From contig NZ_JAEQNA010000001.1 in assembly GCF_016722895.1 (NCBI RefSeq), positions 682,001-746,000 of the forward strand: a DNA stretch of 64,000 bases, given 5' to 3'. The DNA is from Ramlibacter aurantiacus (GTDB lineage: Bacteria; Pseudomonadota; Gammaproteobacteria; Burkholderiales; Burkholderiaceae_C). A program made the translations under genes and the position numbers. Below are positions 1 through 8,542 of this stretch, one piece after another. The notes under the pieces are model-generated. The model searched no databases. It had not been told where the DNA came from and saw only the letters and a list, made by a program, of their open reading frames with translations. How positions within the stretch are numbered: position 1 is the first letter of the stretch; each line of letters starts with the position of its first letter.

Positions 1-387
1 CCAGTAGCCGAAGGCCGACAGCCGCGGGAACACCAGGTCGCGTGCGCCCAGCATCTTGGGCAGCAGGTAGCCGGCCAGCCCCTGCAGCACCGGGACCGCG
101 AACAGGAACATCATCATCGTGCCGTGCATGGTGAAGGCCTGGCTGTAGGCCTCGGCGCCCATGAACCCGTGCGAGGGTCGCGCCAGCTGCGAACGCATCA
201 GCATGGACAACAGCCCGGCGATGACGAAGAACACGCCGCCGGTGATCATGAAGCGGCGCATGACGATGGTGTGGTTCACCACGGACAGCGCACGCCAGCC
301 CGTGGGGTTGCCCCACACGGCCTCGAACTCCTCGTGCAGCCTGACCGGATCGCGTGGCGGCCTCTCGCGTGGGTCCGGCCCGGTCAT
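1..387 (-). CDS. ctaD: Cytochrome c oxidase subunit I, N-terminal part (runs off the window)
   Basis: Catalytic heme-copper subunit of an aa3-type terminal oxidase in the inner membrane. The visible 129 residues carry the first transmembrane helix (ITGGVFFVIAGLLSMLMR) and the family's HGTMMMFLFAVP block. The His of that block is the conserved low-spin heme ligand region. The start ATG at 387 overlaps the stop of the subunit II gene by 4 nt (ATGA), so the two are translationally coupled with subunit II upstream. The C-terminus lies beyond position 1, so it cannot be seen whether this is a plain subunit I or an I+III fusion. Confidence 0.95.
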   Translation of the reverse strand, partial: MTGPDPRERPPRDPVRLHEEFEAVWGNPTGWRALSVVNHTIVMRRFMITGGVFFVIAGLLSMLMRSQLARPSHGFMGAEAYSQAFTMHGTMMMFLFAVPVLQGLAGYLLPKMLGARDLVFPRLSAFGYW

Positions 388-1091
388 CGCGCCACCCCTT
401 CCTGCGCGGTGCCGGGCCTGCTCGCCATCCACTGGGCGAAGGCCTGCGGCTCCATCGCATGCACCACCATCTTCATGTGGGCGTGCCCCACGCCGCAATA
501 CTCGGCGCATTGGCCCAGGAACTCGCCGGCCTGGTCGGCCCGCAGCCTCACCACCTGCACGCGCCCGGGCAGCGCATCGAGCTTGCCCCCGAGCCGCGGC
601 ACCCAGAACGAATGGATCACGTCGTCGCTGGTCACGTGCAGGTGCACCGTGCGCCCCACCGGCAGCCGCAACTCGTCGCGCAGCCGCAACCCGGTGTCGG
701 GGTAGTGAAGATCCCACTGGAACTGCCGCGCGCGCACGTCGATGCGCAGGGGCGGCTCGCCGCCATCGGGATCCGGCAGGGGCAACTGGTGCAGGCCCGC
801 GGGCGCGCCGAACACCACCAGCGCGACCACCGCCACGCCCGGCAGCACCAGGCCGCCGCCCACCAGCCAGCGCAGGCCGCTGCGGCGGGCCTGCTCGTGG
901 GAGTGGCCACGGCGCGAACGCATGGCCACCAGCCAGAGCACGACCACCCCCAGCAGCACCAGCGTGGCCACGCCGAGCATCCACCACCACACGACGGCGA
1001 TGGCGTGGGCCGAGGGACCTGCCGGGTCCAGCGTCGACAGCGGTCCGGCGCAGCCCGCGAGCAGCCACACGGCCGGCGGCGCGATACCCAT
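384..1091 (-). CDS. ctaC: Cytochrome c oxidase subunit II (CuA subunit)
   Basis: Accepts electrons from cytochrome c through the binuclear CuA centre and passes them to subunit I. The 235-residue product starts with a signal-like segment ending in a possible lipobox (WLLAGC), followed by two transmembrane helices and a periplasmic cupredoxin domain. CuA ligands are visible near the C-terminus: CAEYCGVGHAHM gives the Cys, Glu backbone, Cys, His and Met, with the earlier His in VIHSFWVP. The start ATG at 1091 was chosen because longer in-frame starts would run through the divergent gene at 1101. It leaves only 9 bp between the two start codons, so their promoters must overlap the genes. It is coupled to ctaD by a 4-nt overlap. 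Confidence 0.95.
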   Translation of the reverse strand: MGIAPPAVWLLAGCAGPLSTLDPAGPSAHAIAVVWWWMLGVATLVLLGVVVLWLVAMRSRRGHSHEQARRSGLRWLVGGGLVLPGVAVVALVVFGAPAGLHQLPLPDPDGGEPPLRIDVRARQFQWDLHYPDTGLRLRDELRLPVGRTVHLHVTSDDVIHSFWVPRLGGKLDALPGRVQVVRLRADQAGEFLGQCAEYCGVGHAHMKMVVHAMEPQAFAQWMASRPGTAQEGVAR

Positions 1092-1100
1092 AATGGGCCG

Positions 1101-1565
1101 ATGCCACCATCGCCCGAGCCCATCCTGAGCCGAGCGGCCGTCGCCGGCCACCCCTTGCATCCGATGATGATCCACTTCCCGGTGGCCTCGCTGGTGGCCC
1201 TGGTGCCGGTGGACGTGGCCTATCTCATGGGCGGTGATCCGTTCTGGGCCCGCGCTGGCCTGTGGCTGGCCGGTGTCGGCGCGGTGGGCGGCTGGATCGC
1301 CAGCCTGGCGGGCCTGGTGGACCTGTTGACGGTTCGCCGCGTGCGTCGCCTCGTCACGGCCTGGGGCCATGCCCTGCTGGCGGTGATGATGCTGTCGCTG
1401 GCCAGCATGAACTGGCTGGTGCGCGTGGGCAGCGACCTCGGCTCGCTGGTGATGCCCTGGGGCATCGGCCTGTCGCTGCTCACCGGCGGTTTCATCGCGC
1501 TGGCGGCCTACCTGGGCGGGCGACTGGTCTACGAGCACGCGGTGGGCGTGGACACGACCGACTAG
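1101..1565 (+). CDS. DUF2231 membrane protein
   Basis: A 154-residue integral membrane protein of the DUF2231 family, recognised by the N-terminal GHPLHPMMIHFPVA signature and about four hydrophobic helices. Family members are often near cytochrome oxidase or heme-related genes, as here, but their function is not established. ATG 1101 is used; it sits head-to-head with ctaC, 9 bp apart. The paired orientation with the oxidase genes suggests shared regulation, which is inference only. Confidence 0.85.
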   Translation: MPPSPEPILSRAAVAGHPLHPMMIHFPVASLVALVPVDVAYLMGGDPFWARAGLWLAGVGAVGGWIASLAGLVDLLTVRRVRRLVTAWGHALLAVMMLSLASMNWLVRVGSDLGSLVMPWGIGLSLLTGGFIALAAYLGGRLVYEHAVGVDTTD

Positions 1566-1633
1566 TTTCCCCGCCGAAGCGGTTTGGGCGGGTGTCTCTC
1601 CCGCCGCCGCGCAGCGGCAGGCCCTTCCAGCGG

Positions 1634-1707
1634 CCACCGCGGAACCGGCTTTGCCGGGCCGCTGGTGGCGCCCCTCGAGGGGAGGCGCCGAAGGCGCGTC
1701 GGGGTGG
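1634..1707 (-). repeat. 3'-end palindromic repeat, copy A
   Basis: Member of a 70-77-bp intergenic family found five times in this window. The core pairs CCACC-AGCGG with CCGCGGTGG around a GGCCCGGC/GCCGG hairpin, and the outer part holds a GAAGCGCCTTCGGCGC-type stem. Read on the minus strand it begins 6 bp after the stop codon of the CopD-like gene, so it would be the first thing transcribed past that gene. It lies between two convergent genes. Confidence 0.9.
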
Positions 1708-1713
1708 TTCATG

Positions 1714-2220
1714 TCAGAACGGCTTGGCCAGCACCAGCCAGGCGATCACGCCCAGCCACAGCACCGACGCGGCCGCGACGCATCCGCTGACCACGCGCAC
1801 CCCGCGCGAAGCCGTCCCCTCGGCGCCCGCCTGCCGCTCGGTGCGCAGGACCAGCATGCCGCACACGCCATGGCCCAGCACCAGCAGGCCGACCACGGCG
1901 AGCTTGGCGATCAGCCATGGCGCCACCGGCCCCTGCAGCAGGAAGATCGTCGTGCCGGAGGCGATCGCCACCAGCGCGGCCGGCGTGGCCATGAGGGTGA
2001 AGATGGCGCGCAGCACCCCGTGCCGCACGGGATCGACCGCGACGGGGGCGGCCGATCCCGCCGCGGTGGCGATCGCGGCCGTCATGTACAGCAGCGAACC
2101 ACTCCAGAGGATCACGGCGCTGATGTGCAGCAGCTTCAGCCAGGGCACCTGGGCTCCGGGGACGAAAGAGGGAAAGAACGCCCGCGCGTCGCGCACCGCG
2201 GGCAGCGGGGGATGGTGCAT
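1714..2220 (-). CDS. CopD/HemJ-like membrane protein
   Basis: A 168-residue protein with about four transmembrane helices and conserved His residues in helices (LKLLHISAVILWSGSLLYM; VVGLLVLGHGVCGML). The pattern fits the CopD/HemJ (UPF0093) superfamily of heme- or copper-associated membrane proteins. Proximity to cytochrome oxidase genes fits a role in copper or heme handling, but the family assignment does not separate these. It lies 34 bp downstream of the GH15 gene on the same strand and may be cotranscribed with it. The first ATG (2220) is used; a start nearer the first helix is possible. Confidence 0.75.
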   Translation of the reverse strand: MHHPPLPAVRDARAFFPSFVPGAQVPWLKLLHISAVILWSGSLLYMTAAIATAAGSAAPVAVDPVRHGVLRAIFTLMATPAALVAIASGTTIFLLQGPVAPWLIAKLAVVGLLVLGHGVCGMLVLRTERQAGAEGTASRGVRVVSGCVAAASVLWLGVIAWLVLAKPF

Positions 2221-2254
2221 CGATCATGGGCTGCCTGAGCAGCGGCGCGCGGCG

Positions 2255-4135
2255 TCATCGGATGAACTTGCTGTAGGAACTCGCCGACGCGGCATCGCCG
2301 CGTTCCCGCCGGGCCCGCGCCAGCGACATGGCCGCCGTGATCAGGCCCACATGGCTGAAGGCCTGGGGAAAGTTGCCCATGGGCGTGCCGTCCGCCTCGC
2401 GGAATTCCTCCGCGAACAGGCCCACGTGGTTGGCCAGCCCCAGCACGCGCTGGTAGATGCGCTCGGCCTCCTCGATGCGCCCTTCGCGCGCCAGGCAGTC
2501 GACGCACCAGAAGCTGCAGATCACGAACAGGTGCTCGGGACCGGACACCCCGTCATAACCCGGGCCGGGCGGATAGCGGTGCATGAGCCCGTCCTCGCGC
2601 ATCAGCCGCTCCATGATGTAGCGCACCGTGCCGCGCATGCGGGGATCGTTCGGCGGCAGGTAGCCCATGCGGGGCATCAGCAGCAGCGCGGCGTCGGGTT
2701 CCTGGCTGCCGTAGTAGCCCACGTAGCTGCCGAGCCGCTCGTCGAAGCCGTGCGTCTCGATGTCCTGCCGGATGGCGTCGCGTTCGGCGCGCACGCACGC
2801 CACATCGATGGGCAGCCCCTGCGACCGGTTCAGTTCCAGCGCCCGGTCGAGCGCCACCCAGCACATCAGCTTGGAATGCGTGTTGTGGCGCGGCGGCAGC
2901 CGGATTTCCCAGATGCCGTGGTCGGGCTCGCGCCAGATGCGGCAGACGGACTGGGTGAACTCCGCCAGGAGTTCTTTCTCGTCCGGCTGCAACTCGCCGC
3001 CCAGCTCGACATAGTCCCAGGCGGTGAAGATGACCTCGCCATACACGTCGTGCTGCTCCTGCTGCGAGGCCGCGTTGCCGACGCGTACGGGCCCGATGCC
3101 GCGCCAGCCGCTGAGGTGGGGCAGTTCGCCTTCGGGCAACTCGGTCTCGCCATGCACCGTGTACATGACCCGCAGACGCGGCCGCGAGCAGCGCGTGGCG
3201 TGCAGCAGCCAGCCGAGGAAGGCATCGCTTTCGCGGCCGTGGCCCAGGTCGGTGAACGCGTCCAGCACCAGCGAGGTGTCGCGCAGCCAGCAGTAGCGGT
3301 AGTCCCAGTTGCGCGAGCCGGTCTCGCTTTCGGGCAGCGAGGTGGTCGCCGCCGCGACCACGGCGCCGCTCGGTTCGTAGGTGAGCAGCTTGAGCATGAG
3401 CGCGCTGCGCAGCACGGCTTCGACACCGGGACCTTCGTAGCGGCCGCCGTCGCACCAGTCCTGCCACCAGGCCAGCGTGGCCTCCAGCAAGCGGCCGGCC
3501 CGCGCCTGCAGCGACTCGCCACCGGAATCCTCGCCGGTCGGCGTGTGCAGCAGCATGACGTGCCGCTCGCCGGCCTGGAGCATGGCGCTGCCGCCGAGCG
3601 TGCCCTCGCCCAGCATCTCCAGCGGCAAGGTGCTCGCGAGTTCGAGATCGAGCCCCGGACCCAGGCAATGCCAGCGCCCCTCGCCGCAGGCGACCAGGTC
3701 CACCGGGGCCCGGGCATAGTCCGGCCGTGGCTGCACCTGCGCGGCCAGCTCGACGCGACCGGCCAGGCAGGTCGCCACCCGCACCACCTGCTGCACCCAG
3801 GGCGTGCCGTCCACCTTCGACTCGACGCCTGGCAGGCTCATGAAGTCCATCAACTCCAGCACGCCTTCGGGACACTCGAAGACCGTGCGCAGCACGTTGG
3901 TGTGCGGCTCGTAGCGCTGTTCCACCTGCAGCACCTGCGAGGGGGCCAGCGCGAAGCGCCCACCGCGCTCGGCGTCCAGCAGCGCGGCGAAGACCGAGGG
4001 GCCGGAAAAATGCGGCAGGCACCACCAGTCGATCGATCCCCAGCGCGAGACCAGGGCGATGCTGCGGCAGTTGCCAATGGCGGCGTAGTCGGCGATGGCG
4101 GGAGCTTGGGCAGGGATGTACGGGCAGGCGGGCAT
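2255..4135 (-). CDS. Glycoside hydrolase family 15 (glucoamylase/trehalase-like)
   Basis: A 626-residue cytoplasmic GH15 enzyme. It has the N-terminal beta-sandwich start (ADYAAIGNCRSIALVSRWGSIDWWC) and the (alpha/alpha)6 barrel with the family blocks NWDYRYCWLRD, HGIWEIR (general acid Glu region) and FAEEF-GNFPQAFSHVGLI (general base Glu region). Bacterial members of this length act on trehalose, isomaltose or short glucans; the substrate cannot be told from sequence. There is no signal peptide. ATG 4135 begins the family's usual N-terminus. The 235 bp upstream, to the divergent gene at 4371, contain no other supportable gene. Confidence 0.93.
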   Translation of the reverse strand: MPACPYIPAQAPAIADYAAIGNCRSIALVSRWGSIDWWCLPHFSGPSVFAALLDAERGGRFALAPSQVLQVEQRYEPHTNVLRTVFECPEGVLELMDFMSLPGVESKVDGTPWVQQVVRVATCLAGRVELAAQVQPRPDYARAPVDLVACGEGRWHCLGPGLDLELASTLPLEMLGEGTLGGSAMLQAGERHVMLLHTPTGEDSGGESLQARAGRLLEATLAWWQDWCDGGRYEGPGVEAVLRSALMLKLLTYEPSGAVVAAATTSLPESETGSRNWDYRYCWLRDTSLVLDAFTDLGHGRESDAFLGWLLHATRCSRPRLRVMYTVHGETELPEGELPHLSGWRGIGPVRVGNAASQQEQHDVYGEVIFTAWDYVELGGELQPDEKELLAEFTQSVCRIWREPDHGIWEIRLPPRHNTHSKLMCWVALDRALELNRSQGLPIDVACVRAERDAIRQDIETHGFDERLGSYVGYYGSQEPDAALLLMPRMGYLPPNDPRMRGTVRYIMERLMREDGLMHRYPPGPGYDGVSGPEHLFVICSFWCVDCLAREGRIEEAERIYQRVLGLANHVGLFAEEFREADGTPMGNFPQAFSHVGLITAAMSLARARRERGDAASASSYSKFIR

Positions 4136-4370
4136 GTCGAGCCCATGCTAGGGAAACGGCGGGCTGCTGTGTTGTTGTTGTAGCGAGGGGTTCCACGGGC
4201 ATCGGGATGTCGGAACCTGGGCGGCCGACGAACAAGCCCCCGCAGGGTTCGCGGGCCCGTCGCCCTGCCGCCCAGGCTCCCAAGATGCGCTCGGCGCGGC
4301 CGCGTCCGACGCGGCGGCCCGGCAGTGGCCGCCCCGCCGCCGCTCGGCAGGCACTACGCTGGTGGGCGCC

Positions 4371-5093
4371 ATGCTGCTCGAAAGCCTGCTCGCCTTCCTG
4401 CTCGCCACCGTCCACCTGGTCGCCCGCGGCACCGTCGCGCTGTCGGGCCCGCCCCGCAGCGTGTGGCTGTCGACGGCCGGCGGCATCTCGGTCGCCTACG
4501 TCTTCCTCCACCTGCTGCCCGAGCTGCACGAGGGCCAGCACCACCTGCAGGAGCGGGGCGCGCTCGGGGTGGTGCCGGGGCAAAGCGCGATCTACCTGGT
4601 CGCCCTGGGCGGGCTGGTGCTGTTCTACGGGCTCGAGCACCTGGCCGATCGCTCGCGCTCCAACGAGCGGCGACGCGGCCAGCCCGACAGCACCAGCGCA
4701 GGCGCGTTCTGGCTGCACGTGGCCTCCTTCGGCCTGTACAACCTGGCCATCGGTTACCTGCTGGTGCATGGCGAGCGCGACAACCTGCTGCTGTACGGTG
4801 TGGCCATGGGCCTGCACTTCGTGGTGAACGACCATTCGCTGCGCGAACACCACAAGGGGCGCTACGACCGGCTCGGCCGCTGGCTGCTGGCGGCCGCGGT
4901 GCTGGGCGGATGGGCGCTGGGCCTGGCCACCGAGGTGTCGGAGCTGTCCGTGAAGATGCTCATTGCGGTGCTCGCCGGCGGCGTGATCCTCAACGTGGTG
5001 AAGGAGGAACTGCCCCAGGAGCGCGAGAGCCGCTTCGGTGCCTTCCTGGGTGGCGCGGCCCTCTATGGCGCCGTGCTGCTGGCGGCCACCTGA
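4371..5093 (+). CDS. Polytopic membrane protein, possibly ZIP-like
   Basis: A 240-residue protein with seven or so hydrophobic segments. A helix carrying VFLHLLPELHEG, and a later helix with GLHFVVNDHSLREHHKGR rich in His and acidic residues, recall ZIP metal transporters and distant relatives, but the classic ZIP HNxxDG motif was not found. I therefore do not assign transport. ATG 4371 is used; a GTG three codons upstream is an alternative, and neither has a clear ribosome site. It ends 12 bp before the helicase gene, so it may be the first gene of a three-gene operon with helicase and pdeM. Confidence 0.75.
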   Translation: MLLESLLAFLLATVHLVARGTVALSGPPRSVWLSTAGGISVAYVFLHLLPELHEGQHHLQERGALGVVPGQSAIYLVALGGLVLFYGLEHLADRSRSNERRRGQPDSTSAGAFWLHVASFGLYNLAIGYLLVHGERDNLLLYGVAMGLHFVVNDHSLREHHKGRYDRLGRWLLAAAVLGGWALGLATEVSELSVKMLIAVLAGGVILNVVKEELPQERESRFGAFLGGAALYGAVLLAAT

Positions 5094-5105
5094 TCACCGT
5101 CCCCC

Positions 5106-7538
5106 ATGAAGCCGCGCAAGCCGCCCGCCCTGCCCCAGCCGCTCACCGACTGGCTGCGCGGCCGCGGCTGGGACTGGTTCGCGCACCAGCTCGCCACCTT
5201 CGAGGCGGCCACCGCCGGCCGGGACGTGCTGCTGTGCGCGCCCACCGGCGCCGGCAAGACGCTGTCCGGCTTCCTGCCGGCCCTGGCCGACCTGCTGGCG
5301 AACCCACAGCGCACGCGCGGACTGCACACCCTCTACGTCTCTCCGCTGAAGGCGCTGGCGGTGGACGTTCACCGCAACATCGGCCGGCCCATCGCCGAGA
5401 TGAAGCTGCCGGTGACGCACGAGACCCGCACCGGCGACACGCCCTCGGGCAAGCGGCAGCGCCAGCGCGTGCGGCCACCCGATCTGTTGATGACCACGCC
5501 CGAATCGCTGTCGCTGCTCATCTCGTACGACGATGCCGCCACCACCTTCGCCGGGCTGCGGTTCGTGATCGTGGACGAGCTGCACGCGCTGATGGGATCC
5601 AAGCGCGGCGACCTGCTGGCGCTCGCGCTGGCGCGGCTGCGCACGCTGGCTCCGCAGGCGCGCTTCATCGGGCTGTCGGCCACCATCGCCGACCCGGAGC
5701 TGGCGCGCGACTGGCTGTGCGGACCTCACGGGGCGATCGTGCGCGCCCCGGCCCGGGTTCGCCCCGACATCCGCATCCTCGAGCCCGACGCGCGCATTCC
5801 GTGGGCGGGACACCTGGCGCGCTACGCCATGCCCGAGATCTACCAGGCGTTGACGCACAGCCCCATGAGCATCGTCTTCGTCAACACGCGGGCGCAGGCC
5901 GAGCTGGTGTTCCAGACGCTGTGGCAGATGAACGAGCGCGGCCTGCGCATCGGCCTGCACCACGGCTCGCTCGAACCGGCGCTTCGCCGGCGCGTCGAGG
6001 AGCGCATGGCCGGGGGCCAGCTCGATTGCGTGGTCGCCACCTCGTCGCTGGACCTGGGCATCGACTGGGCCGAGGTCGCCCTGGTGGTGCAGGTGGGCGC
6101 GCCCAAGGGCGTGAGCCGGCTGCTGCAGCGCATCGGCCGATCGAACCACCGCCTGAACGAACCGAGCCGGGCCCTGCTGGTGCCGACCAACCGCTTCGAG
6201 GTGCTCGAATGCCAGGCGGCGCTGGACGCGGTGGCGCATCGCGAACTGGACGGAACCGCCGTTCGCACGGGCGGCCTGGACGTGCTGGCCCAGCACATCG
6301 TGGGCACCGCCTGCGCCTCGCCCTTCGATGCCGACCGGCTGTACGCCGAGGTCCGCACCGCCTGGCCCTATAGCGAGCTGTCGCGCGAGGACTTCGACCA
6401 GACGCTGCGCTTCGTGGCCGATGGCGGCTACGCACTCAAGAGCTACGAGCGCTACCGGCGGCTGGCCCTGGGCGAGGACGGCCGGTGGCATCTCACCGCG
6501 CCGGCCTTCGCGCGGCAATACCGGCTGAACGTCGGCACCATCGTCGAGGCGCCCATGCTGAAGGTGAAGCGGCGCCGGCAGTACCTGGGGATGATCGAGG
6601 AGTCCTTCATCGAGCACCTGAGCCACGGCGACACCTTCCTCTTCGCCGGCCAGGTGGTGCAGTTCGAAGGGCTGGTCGATGGGGTGGTGATGGTGTCATC
6701 CACCACCGCCGACACCGCGCGCATCCCCAGCTACGACGGCGGCAAGCTGCCACTGTCCACGCACCTGGCGCGGCGGGTGCGCGAGCTGCTGCAGCACCCG
6801 CGGCAATGGCGCAAGCTGCCGGACGACGTGGGCGCCTGGCTGGAATTGCAGCAGCAACGCTCGCAACTGCCGGGCATGGACGACCTGCTGGTCGAAAGCT
6901 TCAAGCGCGGCAACCGCTTCTACACCGTGGCCTACCCTTTCGCGGGTCGGCAGGCGCACCAGACGCTGGGGTTCCTGGTGATGCGGCGGCTCAAGCGGCT
7001 GGACCGCCGGCCTCTGGGCTTCGTGGCGTCGGACTATGCGCTGGTGTTCTGGTCGATGCGCCGGCCGGGCGATCTGTACGAACTGTTCTCGGTCGAGCTG
7101 CTGGGCGAGGAACTGCCCGACTGGCTGCACGACACGCCCTTGCTCAAGCGCACCTTCCGCGAGGTGGCGGTGATCTCGGGCCTGGTGGAGCGGCAGCACC
7201 CGGGCCATCGCAAGACCGGGCGGCAGATGTCCTTCAGCTCCGACCTGATCTTCGACGTGCTGATGCGCTATGAGCCGCAGCACGTGCTGATCCGCGCCGC
7301 CTACCAGGAGGCCATGGGCGGGCTGATCGACGTGGGCCGTTTGTCGGACGTGCTGAACCGGGTGCAGGGCCACATCATCGTGCGCGAACTCAAGGCGGTC
7401 TCGCCGCTGGCGGTGCCGCTGATGCTGGACATCGCGCGGGAGAGCGTGGCGCGCAAGGACGCCGGCGACTGGCACCTGGAGGAACTGGAACACGCCCTGC
7501 TGGCCGAAGCCGGGTTCGAGGAAGGCGTGCCGGCATGA
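5106..7538 (+). CDS. Ligase-associated DNA-damage DEXH-box helicase (Lhr family)
   Basis: An 810-residue superfamily 2 helicase. Motifs in order: Walker A APTGAGKT (residue about 46), DELH (about 158), SATIADP, a second RecA domain with HHGSLEPALRRRVEERM, and motif VI QRIGRSNHR. An Lhr-type C-terminal region follows. The size and the partner match the helicase of the bacterial four-gene set (exonuclease, ATP-dependent ligase, helicase, PdeM). It overlaps pdeM by 4 nt, so the two are coupled. The ligase and exonuclease genes are not next to it here. It acts in the cytoplasm on DNA, and its substrate is inferred from the family. Confidence 0.95.
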   Translation: MKPRKPPALPQPLTDWLRGRGWDWFAHQLATFEAATAGRDVLLCAPTGAGKTLSGFLPALADLLANPQRTRGLHTLYVSPLKALAVDVHRNIGRPIAEMKLPVTHETRTGDTPSGKRQRQRVRPPDLLMTTPESLSLLISYDDAATTFAGLRFVIVDELHALMGSKRGDLLALALARLRTLAPQARFIGLSATIADPELARDWLCGPHGAIVRAPARVRPDIRILEPDARIPWAGHLARYAMPEIYQALTHSPMSIVFVNTRAQAELVFQTLWQMNERGLRIGLHHGSLEPALRRRVEERMAGGQLDCVVATSSLDLGIDWAEVALVVQVGAPKGVSRLLQRIGRSNHRLNEPSRALLVPTNRFEVLECQAALDAVAHRELDGTAVRTGGLDVLAQHIVGTACASPFDADRLYAEVRTAWPYSELSREDFDQTLRFVADGGYALKSYERYRRLALGEDGRWHLTAPAFARQYRLNVGTIVEAPMLKVKRRRQYLGMIEESFIEHLSHGDTFLFAGQVVQFEGLVDGVVMVSSTTADTARIPSYDGGKLPLSTHLARRVRELLQHPRQWRKLPDDVGAWLELQQQRSQLPGMDDLLVESFKRGNRFYTVAYPFAGRQAHQTLGFLVMRRLKRLDRRPLGFVASDYALVFWSMRRPGDLYELFSVELLGEELPDWLHDTPLLKRTFREVAVISGLVERQHPGHRKTGRQMSFSSDLIFDVLMRYEPQHVLIRAAYQEAMGGLIDVGRLSDVLNRVQGHIIVRELKAVSPLAVPLMLDIARESVARKDAGDWHLEELEHALLAEAGFEEGVPA

Positions 7539-8185
7539 CGATCGTGTTCGGCGGGCAGGCCTTGGTCCTGGACCCGACCGGCGCGTTGTGGTGGCCGCGG
7601 CATCGCCTGCTGGTGGCCACCGACCTGCACCTGGAGAAAGGCTCGCACCATGCGCGCCGGGGCTTCTTCCTGCCGCCCTACGACACGCACGCCACCTTGC
7701 TGCGGCTGCGCCAGGTGTGCGAGCGATGGCAGGCGCAGCGGCTGATGCTGCTGGGCGATTGCTTCCACGACCCGGGCGGGCTGGCGCGCCTCGATCCGCT
7801 GGCGCGCGCCGACTTCGACCAGCTGCGGCGGCTGGATCCCGTGTGGATCCGCGGCAACCATGACCGCGATGTGGTGCCACCCGGCTTCACGCCCTACGAC
7901 GTGTTCGAGGCCGACGGCCTGGTGTTCCGCCACGAAGCCGAACCCGCAGCGGTGAACGAGATCAGCGGCCACTTCCATCCGAAGGCGCGCATCGCGCACC
8001 GGGGCGCCTCGGTGGAGCGGCCCTGCTTCGCGGAGGACGGCCGCAAGCTCGTGCTGCCGGCTTTCGGTGCGTATGCGGGTGGGCTGTCGGTGGAGGCACC
8101 AGCGCTGCGCAGGCTGTTCACGTCGCCCTTGCGGGTGCACCTGTTGGGGCAGCACCGGGTGCACAGCTTCAGGCTCGGGAGTTGA
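7535..8185 (+). CDS. pdeM: Ligase-associated DNA-damage endonuclease PdeM (metallophosphoesterase)
   Basis: A 216-residue calcineurin-like phosphoesterase. Metal-binding motifs are all present: ATDLHLEKG (Asp-x-His), LLGDCFHD, IRGNHDRD, an isolated His in FRHEAE, and SGHFHPK (GHxH). Family members are Mn-dependent nucleases encoded beside the Lhr-type helicase. The start ATG at 7535 overlaps the helicase stop by 4 nt. The gene ends directly before the repeat-rich block at 8.2 kb. Confidence 0.93.
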   Translation: MTIVFGGQALVLDPTGALWWPRHRLLVATDLHLEKGSHHARRGFFLPPYDTHATLLRLRQVCERWQAQRLMLLGDCFHDPGGLARLDPLARADFDQLRRLDPVWIRGNHDRDVVPPGFTPYDVFEADGLVFRHEAEPAAVNEISGHFHPKARIAHRGASVERPCFAEDGRKLVLPAFGAYAGGLSVEAPALRRLFTSPLRVHLLGQHRVHSFRLGS

Positions 8186-8241
8186 TTGGCGTCCGATAGC
8201 GCTTCGCCCGCACCGAAAGCCGCACCCTCTCGCCCCCTCAG

Positions 8242-8270
8242 CCGTTCGCCCTGAGCTTGTCGAAGGGTGC
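8242..8270 (-). repeat. Short interspersed repeat (TTCGACAGGCTCAGGG family)
   Basis: About 26-29 bp of the common betaproteobacterial element whose core reads CCTTCGACAGGCTCAGGGCG. Here it is on the minus strand. Further copies lie at 8647-8672, 9072-9097, 9498-9523 and 9537-9562 on the plus strand, the first three inside the long tandem repeat. A variant is inside a coding gene at 46827-46852. The element is an imperfect palindrome. Confidence 0.85.
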
Positions 8271-8359
8271 GCCAGAGCGCCCGTCACTTCGATGCTTGCC
8301 CTGCAAGGACGAGCGTAGCGATGGCCCGCACTGAGCCCGCGCCCTGTGCTCGGTTCTAG

Positions 8360-8503
8360 GCTCACCGTCGTGGTGCCAAGCTCGCGTGCAACGTCGATCG
8401 ACTGCCGATTGTGCGGCGGCCCCAACTGCTCCAGGGCCCATCTCTTTTGCTCAGGTGTGTATCGCTTCGGTGGCATGTTCTGCCGCTCCAGATCTCCCGC
8501 CAA
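8360..8503 (-). pseudogene. Transposase N-terminal remnant
   Basis: About 48 codons with the look of a transposase helix-turn-helix domain (PPKRYTPEQKRWALEQLG, then DVARELGTTTVS), as in IS3-type OrfA or related proteins. After this point the frame continues into non-homologous repeat DNA, so only the N-terminus survives. No inverted repeats or second reading frame were found. It marks a decayed insertion at the edge of the repeat block. The possible starts are TTG 8503 or ATG 8476. Confidence 0.6.
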
Positions 8504-8542
8504 GGTTGAGGATCAGAAGCGACAACTAGCCTGACACAGAGG

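Noticed and set aside
354-1100. Extended frame joined to the DUF2231 gene
   Set aside because: It is antisense to ctaC; the DUF2231 family N-terminus starts at ATG 1101.
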